Virus record (IMG/VR): IMGVR_UViG_3300031622_000577
Location: 1-28,199 of that record
From: a virus
Strand: one strand, 5' to 3'
Length of the DNA stretch: 28,199 bases
Shown: positions 7,118 to 16,490 of the stretch, piece after piece
How the letters are laid out: each line of letters begins with the position of its first letter
Position numbering within the stretch: the stretch's first letter is position 1
The notes under the pieces: model-generated
Told to the model about the DNA's origin: nothing
The model's input: the letters and a program-made list of their open reading frames with translations, nothing else
The model's database searches: none
Program-made: the position numbers and the translations under genes

Positions 7118-10100
7118 TTATTGGAAGTTTCCTGTACTAATTGCACCGGTTCTTAGAATAGTTGTTCTTTGTACAAGAATTTCCATTCCTCTTACTGGTT
7201 CAATATATGTATCTAGGATACCTACATTCTGATCAATAACTTCTGGTGTATTATTAGTTTCATCCATTATATTTCTATAATCAAAAACCCCATCATCATT
7301 TTGAACAGTTGATAAGAAATTATCAGCTAATGTTTTTATTTCTAATCTTGTTTGAGCTGTATTAAATTCAAATAAGTAGTTTTTAAGAATTGCATCTATA
7401 CCATCTTGAATATAAATTACAACCTCTCTAACGTTAATAGAACTTAAAGCAGATTTTGGAACCTGTTGTGCGGTTTTATTTGCAAATATAGTTGGTCCTG
7501 TTCCACTTTGGAATACAATTGGATTTAATCCGAATGGTTCCAAAAAGTTACGATCAGTTGTATCAAGATTTATTTCTAAACCTACAACCCCATTTCCACC
7601 AATAACTCCACGTCTTACACCAGCCACGATTGACCAAGGTAATGCGTTTTCATATTTAAGTATAAAATTATTAGATACGTTTGCAGCAGGAGGTACATTT
7701 ATATTCTTACCTAAATCTCTAACTGTTACAAATGGATAATAATATCCACCATAAGAACCATCGCTCGTTGCTGATGGTAATGAATATCTAATCGTTGGGT
7801 TTTTACTAAGATCTCCACCTTCTGCAATAAACTTAGAAGATAGTTGGCCAGTTATTGTTGTAAACGTTGGATCTATATTAGTTCTAAAATCTTTCGCTGA
7901 TGGTGCATTAACAATTGCAAATGCATTTTTCCTTGCTCCACATAATTTAGTAAATATAGATTTACAATTTGCCTCTATACCATTTCCAAAAGTATCTACT
8001 AAATAACGGAAGTTAATAGTTTCTCTATCAGTTAAGGCATTAGCTAATTGTGTACCTAATAAAATTGGACTTAATATTTCATTTTGTCTTGAATTAGTAC
8101 CATTTGGTAATTTAGTTAATGGATATGCATATCCAGGTAATTCAAAGATATTTAAAAAATCTATCCATCTGTCAATTGGTCTATATAGTTCTACGAATGT
8201 TGTAGCTTGACCTACTGGCTTGTTAGTATCAATTTCTGATTGAGTTGTTACTAATACACCAGATCCATTTGCAGGAATTGATAATGGAAACTCAGCAGGA
8301 GTTGCTGTTCTTACAGAATTAATTCTTGTTAATCTTGATGGCGCCGTTGAGCTACCTTCAGAATGTACTAAGTAATTTCCTACGATTACTTTTGCAATTT
8401 GAGGATTTGTTGAATCTATTACAACTTGATTAGGTAGTATACCAGCTTCTGAAGCATTATCACCTAAAATAGCTATTGTTAAATTATTTGATCCTTTTAA
8501 TGTTTGTACGTTTAAAGTATTTGCTGCTACTGCAACTGCCTTAGATGTTAGGAATAATCCTGTGCCATCTAAAGTAAAATTAGCATGATCTTGTAAAACT
8601 GTAAAATCAGCATCTTGATAAGGTATTATTCTTACGGCAGATGGGAAATAAGCTGAATCAGATATTGCATAAGGTGTTCCTGCTGGTGTTCCTGTTGGAG
8701 CAGCATTTGGAATAAAACCATATGTTGTAGAAACAAATCTTAAGAATGATGTTTGTTGAATTCCACCTACATTGTAAACTGCTTCATCTCCATCAGTTAA
8801 AGTTCCTAAAGCAAATGCAGCTAATGCAGTAGATCCGTATCCACCTATAATACCAGCTGTTGCGTTTGATAATGGAAATTCATCAGCTATAAAGTCAATT
8901 GCAGATTCATTTACAAATGTATATGATGCTTTAAGCATTATTGCAGGTGTTATACCTCCAACTGCAGAAACTTGTATACTTGTAATATTACCACCTGCGG
9001 CAGCTGGTGTAACTAAAGTAACTGGAACCCAAAATACCGTAGTTCCTACTGTTCCTTGTATAAATGATCCTACTGTTGTAGCAGTATTTGCTGTCATTGC
9101 TTTCATTGCAGTAAATATTGCATCTTTAGCAGCATTTGCATTTGTTGCTACTATTTGTACGTCGGTTCCACCAGATATTACTGATGTTGTCATAGTACTA
9201 GTTGTAACAGCAGCTACAGTTCCAGCTTCTACTTGTCTACCATAAGCCAAGTCAGAAACAATTGTTCCACTATATGATAACATATTAATATCAGTTTGAC
9301 TACTAGTGGTTTGAGCGTATTCAAGATTATGTCCTACTAGATCAATTCCACCAGAAACACCATCGATAAGTATATCTCCACTAAATAAATCTTCATTTAC
9401 AGTACAGAATAATCCAGTAGATGCAGTATCAGCATTAATAACTTTTTCAACAAAAAGGTTATTACCTAATAGATCTACAAAATCAGGAATTAAACATGCA
9501 GTATAAGTTGCAACTAAGTTTACTTCCGGTTCATTAAAAAATTGTGCGATTTTTGTATCAGTAGCATCGGCATCTAATACTCTTCTTTGTAATCCTTCTG
9601 TTGCATTAAAATATTGTTGGAATGTTGGATCTGATTCGAATCTTTTATAAGGTTCTATATCTTCAAATTTACCACCAAAGTTACCGTCTATCACAAAGAC
9701 GTCAACGAAGAAGTCAGATATTAAACTATCTTTATCTAAAAATCCTGGTACATTAGCAGAACCATACCATTCTTCAACTGTTACTTGGTAAGGTAAAACA
9801 TTTCCAGGTGCAGATTTTTTTGCAATTACAGATATAGGATTTTGTCCTAAATTAACAATATCAAAGAAATCATTTACACTAGCAGAATTCAATACGCTAG
9901 TATTAGCGCCCATTGCAATTAAAAATGAATTAGTATCTGGATACCAAAATTTGTCTGTATTATAAAACTTACTAAATTCATAACCATCTGTGCTAGCAGC
10001 ATATCCTAAGTTACGCTGAGCATCTGGTGTAGCTGATGTTGCAAACCTATTAGCATATACTAAATCAGTTGAAGTTAATGTAAGTAAATTTAGTGCAAGA

Positions 10101-10363
10101 ATTGGTCCTCTTTCCAATGCTGTCAAGCAGCTTCTGTGGAAAAAAGAATCTTTTCTTTCTAAGGTTCTGTCTATATCACCATATACTTGCTTAAAAAAAG
10201 CTGTATCTGGAATAAAGACAGGAGTATTAAACGGGCCTGTCCTAGAGAAACCGACTATAAGTCGTGTTTGGTTTGCGGGAATACTTACTACTTGACTTTT
10301 GTCAAATTCGAAACGATATGTACCTGCAGCTTTAAGAGAAGCGATTTTTGGATCTAGTGCCAT
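7118..10363 (-). CDS. 18: Tail sheath protein gp18, enlarged (1081 aa)
   Basis: This is the contractile tail sheath subunit. The N-terminal part (about 1-150) and the C-terminal third are recognisable: YRPIDRWIDFLNIFELPGYA near 730-750, the DTFGNGIEANCKSIFTKLC region, and the terminal domain with NVREVVIYIQDGIDAILK and VRGMEILVQRTTILRTG. T4 gp18 is 659 aa; here about 400 extra residues, mostly in the middle (roughly 310-730), are rich in Ala, Thr, Gly and Ser and appear beta-structured, which suggests extra surface domains on the tail. The order 17-18-19 is as in T4. The leader is A-rich with an AGATATATAAA element 32 bases upstream. The frame is intact throughout. Confidence 0.95.
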   Translation of the reverse strand: MALDPKIASLKAAGTYRFEFDKSQVVSIPANQTRLIVGFSRTGPFNTPVFIPDTAFFKQVYGDIDRTLERKDSFFHRSCLTALERGPILALNLLTLTSTDLVYANRFATSATPDAQRNLGYAASTDGYEFSKFYNTDKFWYPDTNSFLIAMGANTSVLNSASVNDFFDIVNLGQNPISVIAKKSAPGNVLPYQVTVEEWYGSANVPGFLDKDSLISDFFVDVFVIDGNFGGKFEDIEPYKRFESDPTFQQYFNATEGLQRRVLDADATDTKIAQFFNEPEVNLVATYTACLIPDFVDLLGNNLFVEKVINADTASTGLFCTVNEDLFSGDILIDGVSGGIDLVGHNLEYAQTTSSQTDINMLSYSGTIVSDLAYGRQVEAGTVAAVTTSTMTTSVISGGTDVQIVATNANAAKDAIFTAMKAMTANTATTVGSFIQGTVGTTVFWVPVTLVTPAAAGGNITSIQVSAVGGITPAIMLKASYTFVNESAIDFIADEFPLSNATAGIIGGYGSTALAAFALGTLTDGDEAVYNVGGIQQTSFLRFVSTTYGFIPNAAPTGTPAGTPYAISDSAYFPSAVRIIPYQDADFTVLQDHANFTLDGTGLFLTSKAVAVAANTLNVQTLKGSNNLTIAILGDNASEAGILPNQVVIDSTNPQIAKVIVGNYLVHSEGSSTAPSRLTRINSVRTATPAEFPLSIPANGSGVLVTTQSEIDTNKPVGQATTFVELYRPIDRWIDFLNIFELPGYAYPLTKLPNGTNSRQNEILSPILLGTQLANALTDRETINFRYLVDTFGNGIEANCKSIFTKLCGARKNAFAIVNAPSAKDFRTNIDPTFTTITGQLSSKFIAEGGDLSKNPTIRYSLPSATSDGSYGGYYYPFVTVRDLGKNINVPPAANVSNNFILKYENALPWSIVAGVRRGVIGGNGVVGLEINLDTTDRNFLEPFGLNPIVFQSGTGPTIFANKTAQQVPKSALSSINVREVVIYIQDGIDAILKNYLFEFNTAQTRLEIKTLADNFLSTVQNDDGVFDYRNIMDETNNTPEVIDQNVGILDTYIEPVRGMEILVQRTTILRTGAISTGNFQ

Positions 10364-10395
10364 CTTGTATTATATTTTTTTTGTTTATTAGTTTT

Positions 10396-10406
10396 TTTAT
10401 ATATCT
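10396..10406 (-). promoter_or_regulatory. Candidate late promoter, AGATATATAAA
   Basis: Minus strand AGATATATAAA, one base from the GAATATATAAA form, 32 bases before the sheath start codon and just after the terminase stop. Confidence 0.5.
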
Positions 10407-10422
10407 ACTAAGTATCTACTTT

Positions 10423-12237
10423 TTATACTAAGTCATAGATATCAAAATTTAGATTCCCACCCTTTGAATCTTTTTCTAGAATTTCTTCGATTTTAATTTG
10501 TATGCCTGGATCTATTACATCATAAATCTCCTCAACAAAATCAGAGAAATCTAAAGTAGTGAAGAACTCTGAACTGTTTATACAAGTCATAATTAAATCA
10601 TCATTACCTAATTGCCCTGCATATGAACCATTAGGTAGCTTTCCAAAAGTAGAAGATTCTTTTACAGTTTCTTTATCAAATATTTGAATTTTGTTTTGAG
10701 AAATGTATTTTTTAAAATTTTGACAAAAAATTGGTTTATTGTCTTTCTTTACTTTAAGGCCAAACTGTTTTATCTTAGCATCTACTCTGTGTTTAAATTT
10801 AACGATTGATTCTTCATCAAATTCATTTCTTTGAGGAAATACAGTTTCCATTCTTTTTATTAATTCACCACCAAACATATTCCATTCTATAATTAGTTTT
10901 ACATTTTCTGAGAAAAATAAATCGAATGATAAAATATACAATGATTTTGCAAATTCTTCAATAGTATGAGAATTACTCCTAAACCTACCTACTTGACTTA
11001 TACCAAAAAAGTCAACAAAACTTCCTGGTGTTGTTACACCACCCCAATCTTTTAAATCTAGCATTTTTATTTGAAATATATTAATAACAGAATAATCACC
11101 GCCTACACCTTCTGCAATATCTACAGAGAATACCCAATAATTATAATCTTCTTCAATTTCATCTAAATTAAAACCTGGCTTCCACAATAAACCAGAGTAA
11201 TCAATTTCAGCATCATCAAATTCTGGTATTTCTTTATGTTCAAATTCTATTTGGTTTTCAGTAAGCTTTTTTAAACTAGCAGCCCCTAATAATAAAGAAG
11301 AGCCTGCTATAAATTGATTTCCGTATTGTCTATTAAAAGCTTCATCACTACCTAAATTAGCAACTTCTTGCTGTGCCCATTTATCATCTCTCCCTGGAAC
11401 ATCCCACCAATCAACTCGGAATGGTGTATATTCACTTAATCCTTTATCAGCGGCAGTATAAATATCATAGAACTTGTTAAAGCCATTAGGTGTGCTAGTA
11501 ATTATTACTTTAGAATTAGTTGATGCTGAAACTGTAGGATATACATTTTCATAAAAAGTATCTACAAAATTGGCAGGTATATGGGCAAACTCATCCATAA
11601 ATAATAAATGAATAGTAAAACCAATTGCTGCTTTCTTAGTTGTAGTTTGGCCTATGATCCTACAACCATTATCAAACTTAGAGTTAAACACATCCCATTT
11701 AAGAGTACCAGGCTTTATAAAGAAGGGTAAATGTTCTAATATAGTTTTACCTTTATCAATAATTTCTCTTGTTGTAGCACCCTTATTTGAAAGTATTAGC
11801 GAATTTTTATCAAAGTTAAATACTGAATACCATGCAATAAAAATAGATGAACATATAGTTTTACCAACTTGCCTACTTGCAAGACAAACATTAAATCGCT
11901 CTGCTTGAAATTGCCTTAACATTTCTTCTTGATAAGGCCTTAGATTAATTGTCTGTAAACCATGATCTGTCATTACAGTACAATAGGTATTAGCAAAGTA
12001 TACAATATCCTTTGCGCACTTTTTAATTTCTCTTAATTCATCTGGTGTATAATTAAATACAATGTTTCCTTTTCTTAAATTAGGATTACCTTCGTAGAAT
12101 GGCGTGGACTTAGGCTTATAACCTTCATCAATAGCTAGCATTAACTGCTCCACTTTCTTTGAAGTCCATGAAAATTGTTCTTGGCCTTTAGATATCTTTA
12201 GTTCAAATCCTGCTGATTCTGCTTGTGGTTTAGCCAT
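10423..12237 (-). CDS. 17: Terminase large subunit gp17
   Basis: This is the ATP-driven DNA-packaging motor and headful nuclease, working at the portal with gp16. The ATPase has Walker A SRQVGKT (121-127), Walker B LLFMDE (211-216) and the coupling motif ITSTP (246-250). The nuclease has the RNase H-like acidic residues D373 (FSVDIAEG), E451 (LIIEWNMFGG) and D546/D547 (GQLGNDDLIM). At 604 aa it matches T4 gp17 (610 aa). The start overlaps the end of the GroES-like gene by 8 bases, and AGAGGAAAA just before the ATG is one of the few Shine-Dalgarno-like stretches in the window, so translation may be coupled. No intein or intron is visible. Confidence 0.97.
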   Translation of the reverse strand: MAKPQAESAGFELKISKGQEQFSWTSKKVEQLMLAIDEGYKPKSTPFYEGNPNLRKGNIVFNYTPDELREIKKCAKDIVYFANTYCTVMTDHGLQTINLRPYQEEMLRQFQAERFNVCLASRQVGKTICSSIFIAWYSVFNFDKNSLILSNKGATTREIIDKGKTILEHLPFFIKPGTLKWDVFNSKFDNGCRIIGQTTTKKAAIGFTIHLLFMDEFAHIPANFVDTFYENVYPTVSASTNSKVIITSTPNGFNKFYDIYTAADKGLSEYTPFRVDWWDVPGRDDKWAQQEVANLGSDEAFNRQYGNQFIAGSSLLLGAASLKKLTENQIEFEHKEIPEFDDAEIDYSGLLWKPGFNLDEIEEDYNYWVFSVDIAEGVGGDYSVINIFQIKMLDLKDWGGVTTPGSFVDFFGISQVGRFRSNSHTIEEFAKSLYILSFDLFFSENVKLIIEWNMFGGELIKRMETVFPQRNEFDEESIVKFKHRVDAKIKQFGLKVKKDNKPIFCQNFKKYISQNKIQIFDKETVKESSTFGKLPNGSYAGQLGNDDLIMTCINSSEFFTTLDFSDFVEEIYDVIDPGIQIKIEEILEKDSKGGNLNFDIYDLV

Positions 12238-12496
12238 CGTTTTCCTCTAGTATAGCAATAATTTCATTAATGTGGATTATCTCGTATTCGATATCATCCA
12301 ATGTTGTTATTGTACCATTACCTATATTTTTTAAAATAACATCACCTTCTTTTAAATGCTCAGCTTTACCAGCATTAATAACCCTAGCCTTTCGGTTATG
12401 TTTTTCATTAGGTATAATAATACCCGATGATGTTTTTTGTTCTTGCTGTTCAATTTCTTGAATTAGCAAATAATTATTCTTCATTTTCATTTCCAT
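12230..12496 (-). CDS. GroES-like co-chaperonin (gp31-like)
   Basis: This 88-aa protein matches the Cpn10/GroES family, which caps host GroEL during folding. The mobile-loop segment QKTSSGIIIPNE (20-31) contains the hydrophobic triplet III that docks on GroEL, and HLKEGDVILKN and INEIIAILEE match the barrel strands. T4 gp31 does this job for the major capsid protein, but is longer (111 aa) and not next to the terminase. Here the gene is wedged between the terminase subunits and overlaps both (about 23 bases with gp16, 8 bases with gp17). Possible starts are 12496, 12490 and 12484; the last, beginning MKNNYLLIQ, fits GroES best. No GroEL is seen in the window, so it would use the host's. Confidence 0.85.
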   Translation of the reverse strand: MEMKMKNNYLLIQEIEQQEQKTSSGIIIPNEKHNRKARVINAGKAEHLKEGDVILKNIGNGTITTLDDIEYEIIHINEIIAILEENDG

Positions 12497-13085
12497 CGAC
12501 GTCTTGTATATCTTCTTCGTTAATTGTATCTTGTAAAGCTCTCATTAAATCTTTTGTCCCTCGAGATTTAATACCACTTTGTTTATTGGATGATGAGGAG
12601 CTTTCGGTATTATGGTAAATATCAACATCACGTGATATCTTTTTGGCGTTTTCTTCAATTGCCACCATATACATTGTTTGACTTTTAATAATATCCAAAA
12701 GAGTTCTTTGTAAATCACTAAGTACTTCAAACATCCTCGGTGAAACATCACCTTCATGTATAGTTTCCATTAATAAGGTAATTGCTGTTTCACTATTTTG
12801 CATTTGTCTTATTAACATAGATAAAGCAGATTCATCTAATTGAGCTTTAGCTCTAATATATTCATGCTCTGCGATAATCTCTTCACTTAAATAAAAAGTT
12901 AATAGACTATTCATTACCTTTTCAGCTTTATTCTTAGCTCTAACTAATTGAGCGCCTTGTCCACTATCACTACTGACAGGCTTGAGGTCTAATTGGTTTT
13001 CTCCTAATCCTTCTACCTCATCAGGTAAATCATTTAAGAGATCTCCTAAACTATCACGAAACTTGTCTTTCGATGTTTCTTTCAT
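12474..13085 (-). CDS. 16: Terminase small subunit, gp16-like
   Basis: The call rests mainly on position directly before gp17 (with the small co-chaperonin between) and on protein architecture: an acidic N-terminus, a long helical, coiled-coil-like centre (about 50-150) and a Ser-rich, acidic C-terminus. That matches T4 gp16, which forms rings that recognise concatemer DNA and regulate the motor. Length is 203 aa against 164 in T4. Sequence similarity to T4 gp16 is not obvious by eye, so the assignment is moderately sure. The leader holds GGAATATATATTATAAAT, a variant of the promoter-like element. Confidence 0.72.
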   Translation of the reverse strand: MKETSKDKFRDSLGDLLNDLPDEVEGLGENQLDLKPVSSDSGQGAQLVRAKNKAEKVMNSLLTFYLSEEIIAEHEYIRAKAQLDESALSMLIRQMQNSETAITLLMETIHEGDVSPRMFEVLSDLQRTLLDIIKSQTMYMVAIEENAKKISRDVDIYHNTESSSSSNKQSGIKSRGTKDLMRALQDTINEEDIQDVDGNENEE

Positions 13086-13114
13086 ATAACTAAATTTATA
13101 ATATATATTCCAAG

Positions 13115-15130
13115 TTACCTTGGGTTAGTAACGATTGGTAGTAATAATTCTGGTGAAGCATTATCTAATAATAAAGCTAAATGAGAATCTTTTACTACAT
13201 ATTGACTTAAAATTAATTCTTGTAATCCTTCTTCTATTGGTTGGCTCCATATTCTAATGTTAGTTAAATCAGTTTCACAACCTATTAATTTCCATGCATA
13301 ACCATCAACCATTCCTGTTGCTGGTATTGTTTTAGTCTCAGAAAAAATCCTTGTAAGATCAGATGTTTTTTCTGGATTAATTGAACCTGCAACGTCTACT
13401 GTATTATATAAGAATAATGATAATTGTTTTGCTAGGTTATTTAAATTAACAGTAGCAGCATACCATTCACCTTTATTTAATGTTACTGGATTTGGTGGTT
13501 GAGATAAATCATATTTATAATAAGTGTTAACTCCTGAATCATTTAAAGTAATTATAAACCAGTTTACAGTATATGTAAAGCTTGTTAATATTTGTACAGG
13601 ATCTAGATCTGTATCATATTGTAAAAAAGTATTACTTACTTCTTTAGCAAATTTTGCAGTGGTAGCTATAGTTCCATCTATATAAGGAGTATCTAAAGTT
13701 AAAGTGTTAGTAGCTGCATTGACTGATTTGACTTTTTGTATACCGTTATAAGAATTAGTCCCTCTTACATTAATCCAATCACCTGTTTTTATTACATCGG
13801 ATACTGGTCCTACTGGTAAGCCTGGTGTAGTGATCATAGGATAGGCTGCACTATTACTTATTTGAGTTATACGTACATTCTTCTGTACTGGTGCTTTATA
13901 TTGAGGCCTAAACCAAAATGTAAAAGCTCTATTATCAGTATTCGCCCATCCACCTTTGTAACGATATTTAACAGCAACTGATGGGATTGTATTATATGAA
14001 TTAGTTAATGTTCCTAGAGCATAATGATATTTAGAAATGATTGTCCATTGATTATAGACATTCTCTTCTGTAATTGTCATCTTTTTATTTAAAGCTCTTC
14101 TTACATAATCATTTGCTTGACTACCTATAGTATTATATTCATTAGGTTTTCTAACATCTTTAAATTCATTTTCTCGTTCAACTCTAAACTTTTCTTCAAC
14201 ATTTGAAACTAAGGCTTCAGTAGAAGCTTCAGCTGCATCTCCTAATACAGTATCTTCATAACCAACATTAGTTCTTTGTTGATATGTAACTAAACTTACT
14301 CTCCAATAAGATCCAGTATACATAAAATCATCAGCTTCTGCTATTGCATCAACTTCATACATTCTATTCATAAATTGTTTAAAATATAAATAGTCTCTCA
14401 TTTGCGGTTTAGAACCTATCCCAAAGATTGCTTCAAATGCAGACTTAACAATATGAATTTCAAATTGAACAGGAAAATCCATCATTAATGGATTAAATGC
14501 AATATCCCTAGTAGGTAATTCATTATCAGGAATTAATATCTTAACTTCACCTTCTTTTATAACATCGAATAGTGAATATTCTTTTAAAATAACATCTCTA
14601 CTTCTTTGATCTGCTTTAGTTTTATAATAATCAACACAAAAACCGAATAAATTAGATGCCATTGCAGATAACTGAGTATACATTTGACCAGCTCTAGATA
14701 TGTCATATGGATTCCAACCAGCATCACAACAATCAAACGCTAAGTTTAATGCGCCTGAGCAACCGTCAACACCACCACAATCAATTTGAGGTATTTTACA
14801 TATTACCCCACCATCAGTTACAATCTCTAAAGCAATCGAAACAAAAGTTAATGTACAATCACCAACTTGTGTATATCTATATTCAATCCAAAATTTATTA
14901 GCTGGGTTTAATACTAAAGACTCTAGATTAGCATCTGTTAATGTAACCCAATCAGAATAAGTTACGCCGTCAATACCCCATCTATAATCCTTGTTATAAT
15001 AACAAGAAGTATCTTCACCTGTAATAGTATCAGTAAATCCTAATACTTCGGTTACATTTTCATAAGGTGTCTTAAGACTAACTAATAGTTGATCCCCGTT
15101 AGCATCTGTTGATGATCCTGTTACTGCCAT
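13115..15130 (-). CDS. Large virion structural protein, possibly neck or fibre, with LamG-like C-terminus
   Basis: The function is not recognised with certainty. The N-terminal part (about 1-110) reads like a fibronectin- or fibre-type beta domain (RWGIDGVTYSDWVTLTD, then FWIEYRYTQVGDC). Residues about 110-170 are cysteine-rich (VICK, IDCGG, DGCSG, DCCDAGW, FGFC). The central part (about 170-350) has FPVQFEIHIVKSAFEAIFG and looks like a structural core. The end (about 560-660) looks like a LamG/concanavalin-type jelly roll with LTNIRIWSQPI. It is located where T4 has neck genes 13-15, just before gp16, and follows the holin-like gene by one base. A neck, whisker, fibre or tail-completion role is possible. 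The frame is intact and its composition like its neighbours. Confidence 0.6.
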   Translation of the reverse strand: MAVTGSSTDANGDQLLVSLKTPYENVTEVLGFTDTITGEDTSCYYNKDYRWGIDGVTYSDWVTLTDANLESLVLNPANKFWIEYRYTQVGDCTLTFVSIALEIVTDGGVICKIPQIDCGGVDGCSGALNLAFDCCDAGWNPYDISRAGQMYTQLSAMASNLFGFCVDYYKTKADQRSRDVILKEYSLFDVIKEGEVKILIPDNELPTRDIAFNPLMMDFPVQFEIHIVKSAFEAIFGIGSKPQMRDYLYFKQFMNRMYEVDAIAEADDFMYTGSYWRVSLVTYQQRTNVGYEDTVLGDAAEASTEALVSNVEEKFRVERENEFKDVRKPNEYNTIGSQANDYVRRALNKKMTITEENVYNQWTIISKYHYALGTLTNSYNTIPSVAVKYRYKGGWANTDNRAFTFWFRPQYKAPVQKNVRITQISNSAAYPMITTPGLPVGPVSDVIKTGDWINVRGTNSYNGIQKVKSVNAATNTLTLDTPYIDGTIATTAKFAKEVSNTFLQYDTDLDPVQILTSFTYTVNWFIITLNDSGVNTYYKYDLSQPPNPVTLNKGEWYAATVNLNNLAKQLSLFLYNTVDVAGSINPEKTSDLTRIFSETKTIPATGMVDGYAWKLIGCETDLTNIRIWSQPIEEGLQELILSQYVVKDSHLALLLDNASPELLLPIVTNPR

Positions 15131-15131
15131 G

Positions 15132-15398
15132 TTATGAGTTTATTTGTTGATCTTCTGATTTATCAATTTTCTTGGCCCATATTTTATCAGCAGAAGCTAA
15201 TCCTAAACCACCAATACATATTGCAGCTACAGCATTTATTAAAGCTGGCTCTACTGGTTGTTCAGTATAAAGGTTAATGAAAAGTGCTACGCATAAAGAT
15301 AAGCCTGCAGTTATTCCTATAAATCTTTTTGAAGAAGGTGTACCCTTTTCATCTCTTAAAAGGCCACTAATCCAATTTATTATCTTTTTCATATACAA
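15132..15398 (-). CDS. Holin-like small membrane protein
   Basis: This 88-aa protein has two predicted membrane helices, about 26-44 and 51-70, a basic N-terminal amphipathic segment and a charged C-terminal tail. The segment RDEKGTPSSKRFIGI just before the first helix is typical of small phage holins, which permeabilise the inner membrane at lysis. No endolysin is seen nearby. Starts at 15398 or 15392 are possible; the second gives MKKIINW. A GAATATATAAA element lies 10-16 bases before them. A small membrane-anchored structural protein is the alternative. Confidence 0.65.
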   Translation of the reverse strand: MYMKKIINWISGLLRDEKGTPSSKRFIGITAGLSLCVALFINLYTEQPVEPALINAVAAICIGGLGLASADKIWAKKIDKSEDQQINS

Positions 15399-15408
15399 AC
15401 ATTATTTG

Positions 15409-15419
15409 TTTATATATTC
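15409..15419 (-). promoter_or_regulatory. Candidate late promoter, GAATATATAAA
   Basis: Minus strand GAATATATAAA, in the 26-base gap before the holin-like gene. The same 11 bases occur before gp19, the internal protein and the portal gene. Confidence 0.5.
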
Positions 15420-15424
15420 ATGTT

Positions 15425-16096
15425 CTAATACGGTGTATAATCAGTCTTAACTAATAAAATAGGATTATCTTCTTCTATTTTAGGATCTACTGAAGTAATA
15501 ATTTCAAATGTATCTACTTTATTAGATTCATCCATTTCAGCAAGGATGTCAAACAAAGTAACTGCATGGATATAAAAATAAGGATTTCTTTCTAAATATT
15601 TATTGTTTATTATACCAACATCTATAAAGCCTTTATTAAAAATATCTAATTGTTCTCTATCTAATATTTTAGTTAAGTCAAAAAGACCTTCTATAATATT
15701 AAAATGAAAACTTACAATTTCATGTCCACTTTCAATTTTTATTAATCTAGAAAAATCCTTTTCATCTGATATTTTAAATGTAATCTTTTCAAGGTTTGAT
15801 AACCTTTTTATAATAGATTGTAAAAAGAAAATGGAATTAGGCTTAAAGTTAGGATTAGGTAATAAGTCTTGTTCTACTGTTTTTTGTAGCTGTGCACGTA
15901 AAAATGTAGAGGTTTGTATTGCCCTTTCAAATTGATCTAATGAAACGATAAACTCTTCTAGTTTATTAGATTCATTTTTACACTCTTTTTTTACTCTAGA
16001 TATAATCAGATTATCAATGTAATCATTCTTATATAAAGTAAATGCAATATGGGTTGGTATTTCTAATTCAAATTTATTATCAATTAACATCATCAC
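15425..16096 (-). CDS. Hypothetical protein, about 223 aa
   Basis: I do not recognise this protein. It is soluble, mixed alpha/beta, with no signal peptide or membrane segment, and has acidic stretches near the C-terminus (VDPKIEEDNPILL). The start is ambiguous: GTG at 16096 and ATG at 16093 or 16090 are in frame, and it overlaps the end of the probable gp62 gene, which suggests translational coupling with the replication genes. However, it lies at the junction with the structural block, where T4 has neck and tail-completion genes, so a virion role is equally possible. Confidence 0.6.
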   Translation of the reverse strand: MMMLIDNKFELEIPTHIAFTLYKNDYIDNLIISRVKKECKNESNKLEEFIVSLDQFERAIQTSTFLRAQLQKTVEQDLLPNPNFKPNSIFFLQSIIKRLSNLEKITFKISDEKDFSRLIKIESGHEIVSFHFNIIEGLFDLTKILDREQLDIFNKGFIDVGIINNKYLERNPYFYIHAVTLFDILAEMDESNKVDTFEIITSVDPKIEEDNPILLVKTDYTPY

Positions 16097-16490
16097 TCAT
16101 CTGTTTTTCTAATACATTTATTGCATTCTTAATTTCAGATGGGTGGTGCTTCATTGCTTCCTTAAAATCGCGTTCACCTATTTCATTAATCTTTAAATAC
16201 AGATCTAATGCTTTAGGATTAGGGTCCCACGCTTTTACTTTTTTAGGTGCCTTGGTTTTAGTATAAATAAATCCAGGTACTCTATTAAATTTTGATGCAA
16301 CCATTCTCCACGCTTCTGCTTGACCTACTGGATCAATCTTCAGTGCATTAAACATATTTGCTTGAATGGGAAATTTAATACTCATAAATCTATTTGTCAT
16401 AAATGAATTTTTAGATTTATCGTATCCTTTTAATTTTTCCCACTGTGGATCTCGACCAAACAAGACCTTTATGTAATCAAATAACTTCAT
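16080..16490 (-). CDS. 62: Probable clamp loader small subunit, gp62-like (136 aa)
   Basis: The layout matches the phage clamp loader A subunit family: a short N-terminal helix (FDYIKVLFG), the motif SFMTNRFMSIKFP like the family's PFMVNRSLSYFPD, a basic segment RVPGFIYTKTKA, and a C-terminal helical part with YLKINEIGERDFKEAM. This subunit joins a gp44 tetramer to load the sliding clamp and so supports replication and late transcription. T4 gp62 is 187 aa, so this one is short. gp44 lies close by (17961-18923), separated by the RNase H gene and a small ORF. The 3' end overlaps the next gene by about 17 bases. The assignment is by motif memory and context and should be checked by profile search. 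Confidence 0.62.
   Translation of the reverse strand: MKLFDYIKVLFGRDPQWEKLKGYDKSKNSFMTNRFMSIKFPIQANMFNALKIDPVGQAEAWRMVASKFNRVPGFIYTKTKAPKKVKAWDPNPKALDLYLKINEIGERDFKEAMKHHPSEIKNAINVLEKQMSDDVN

Noticed and set aside
10405-10435. ACTTAGTA-like repeats between gp17 and gp18 as a terminator
   Set aside because: The copies are direct, not inverted, so no stem forms, and the distance to the gp18 start is short.
12545-12757. A second minus-strand open frame of 70 codons inside gp16
   Set aside because: It overlaps gp16 in another frame and shows no leader, domain or conserved pattern.
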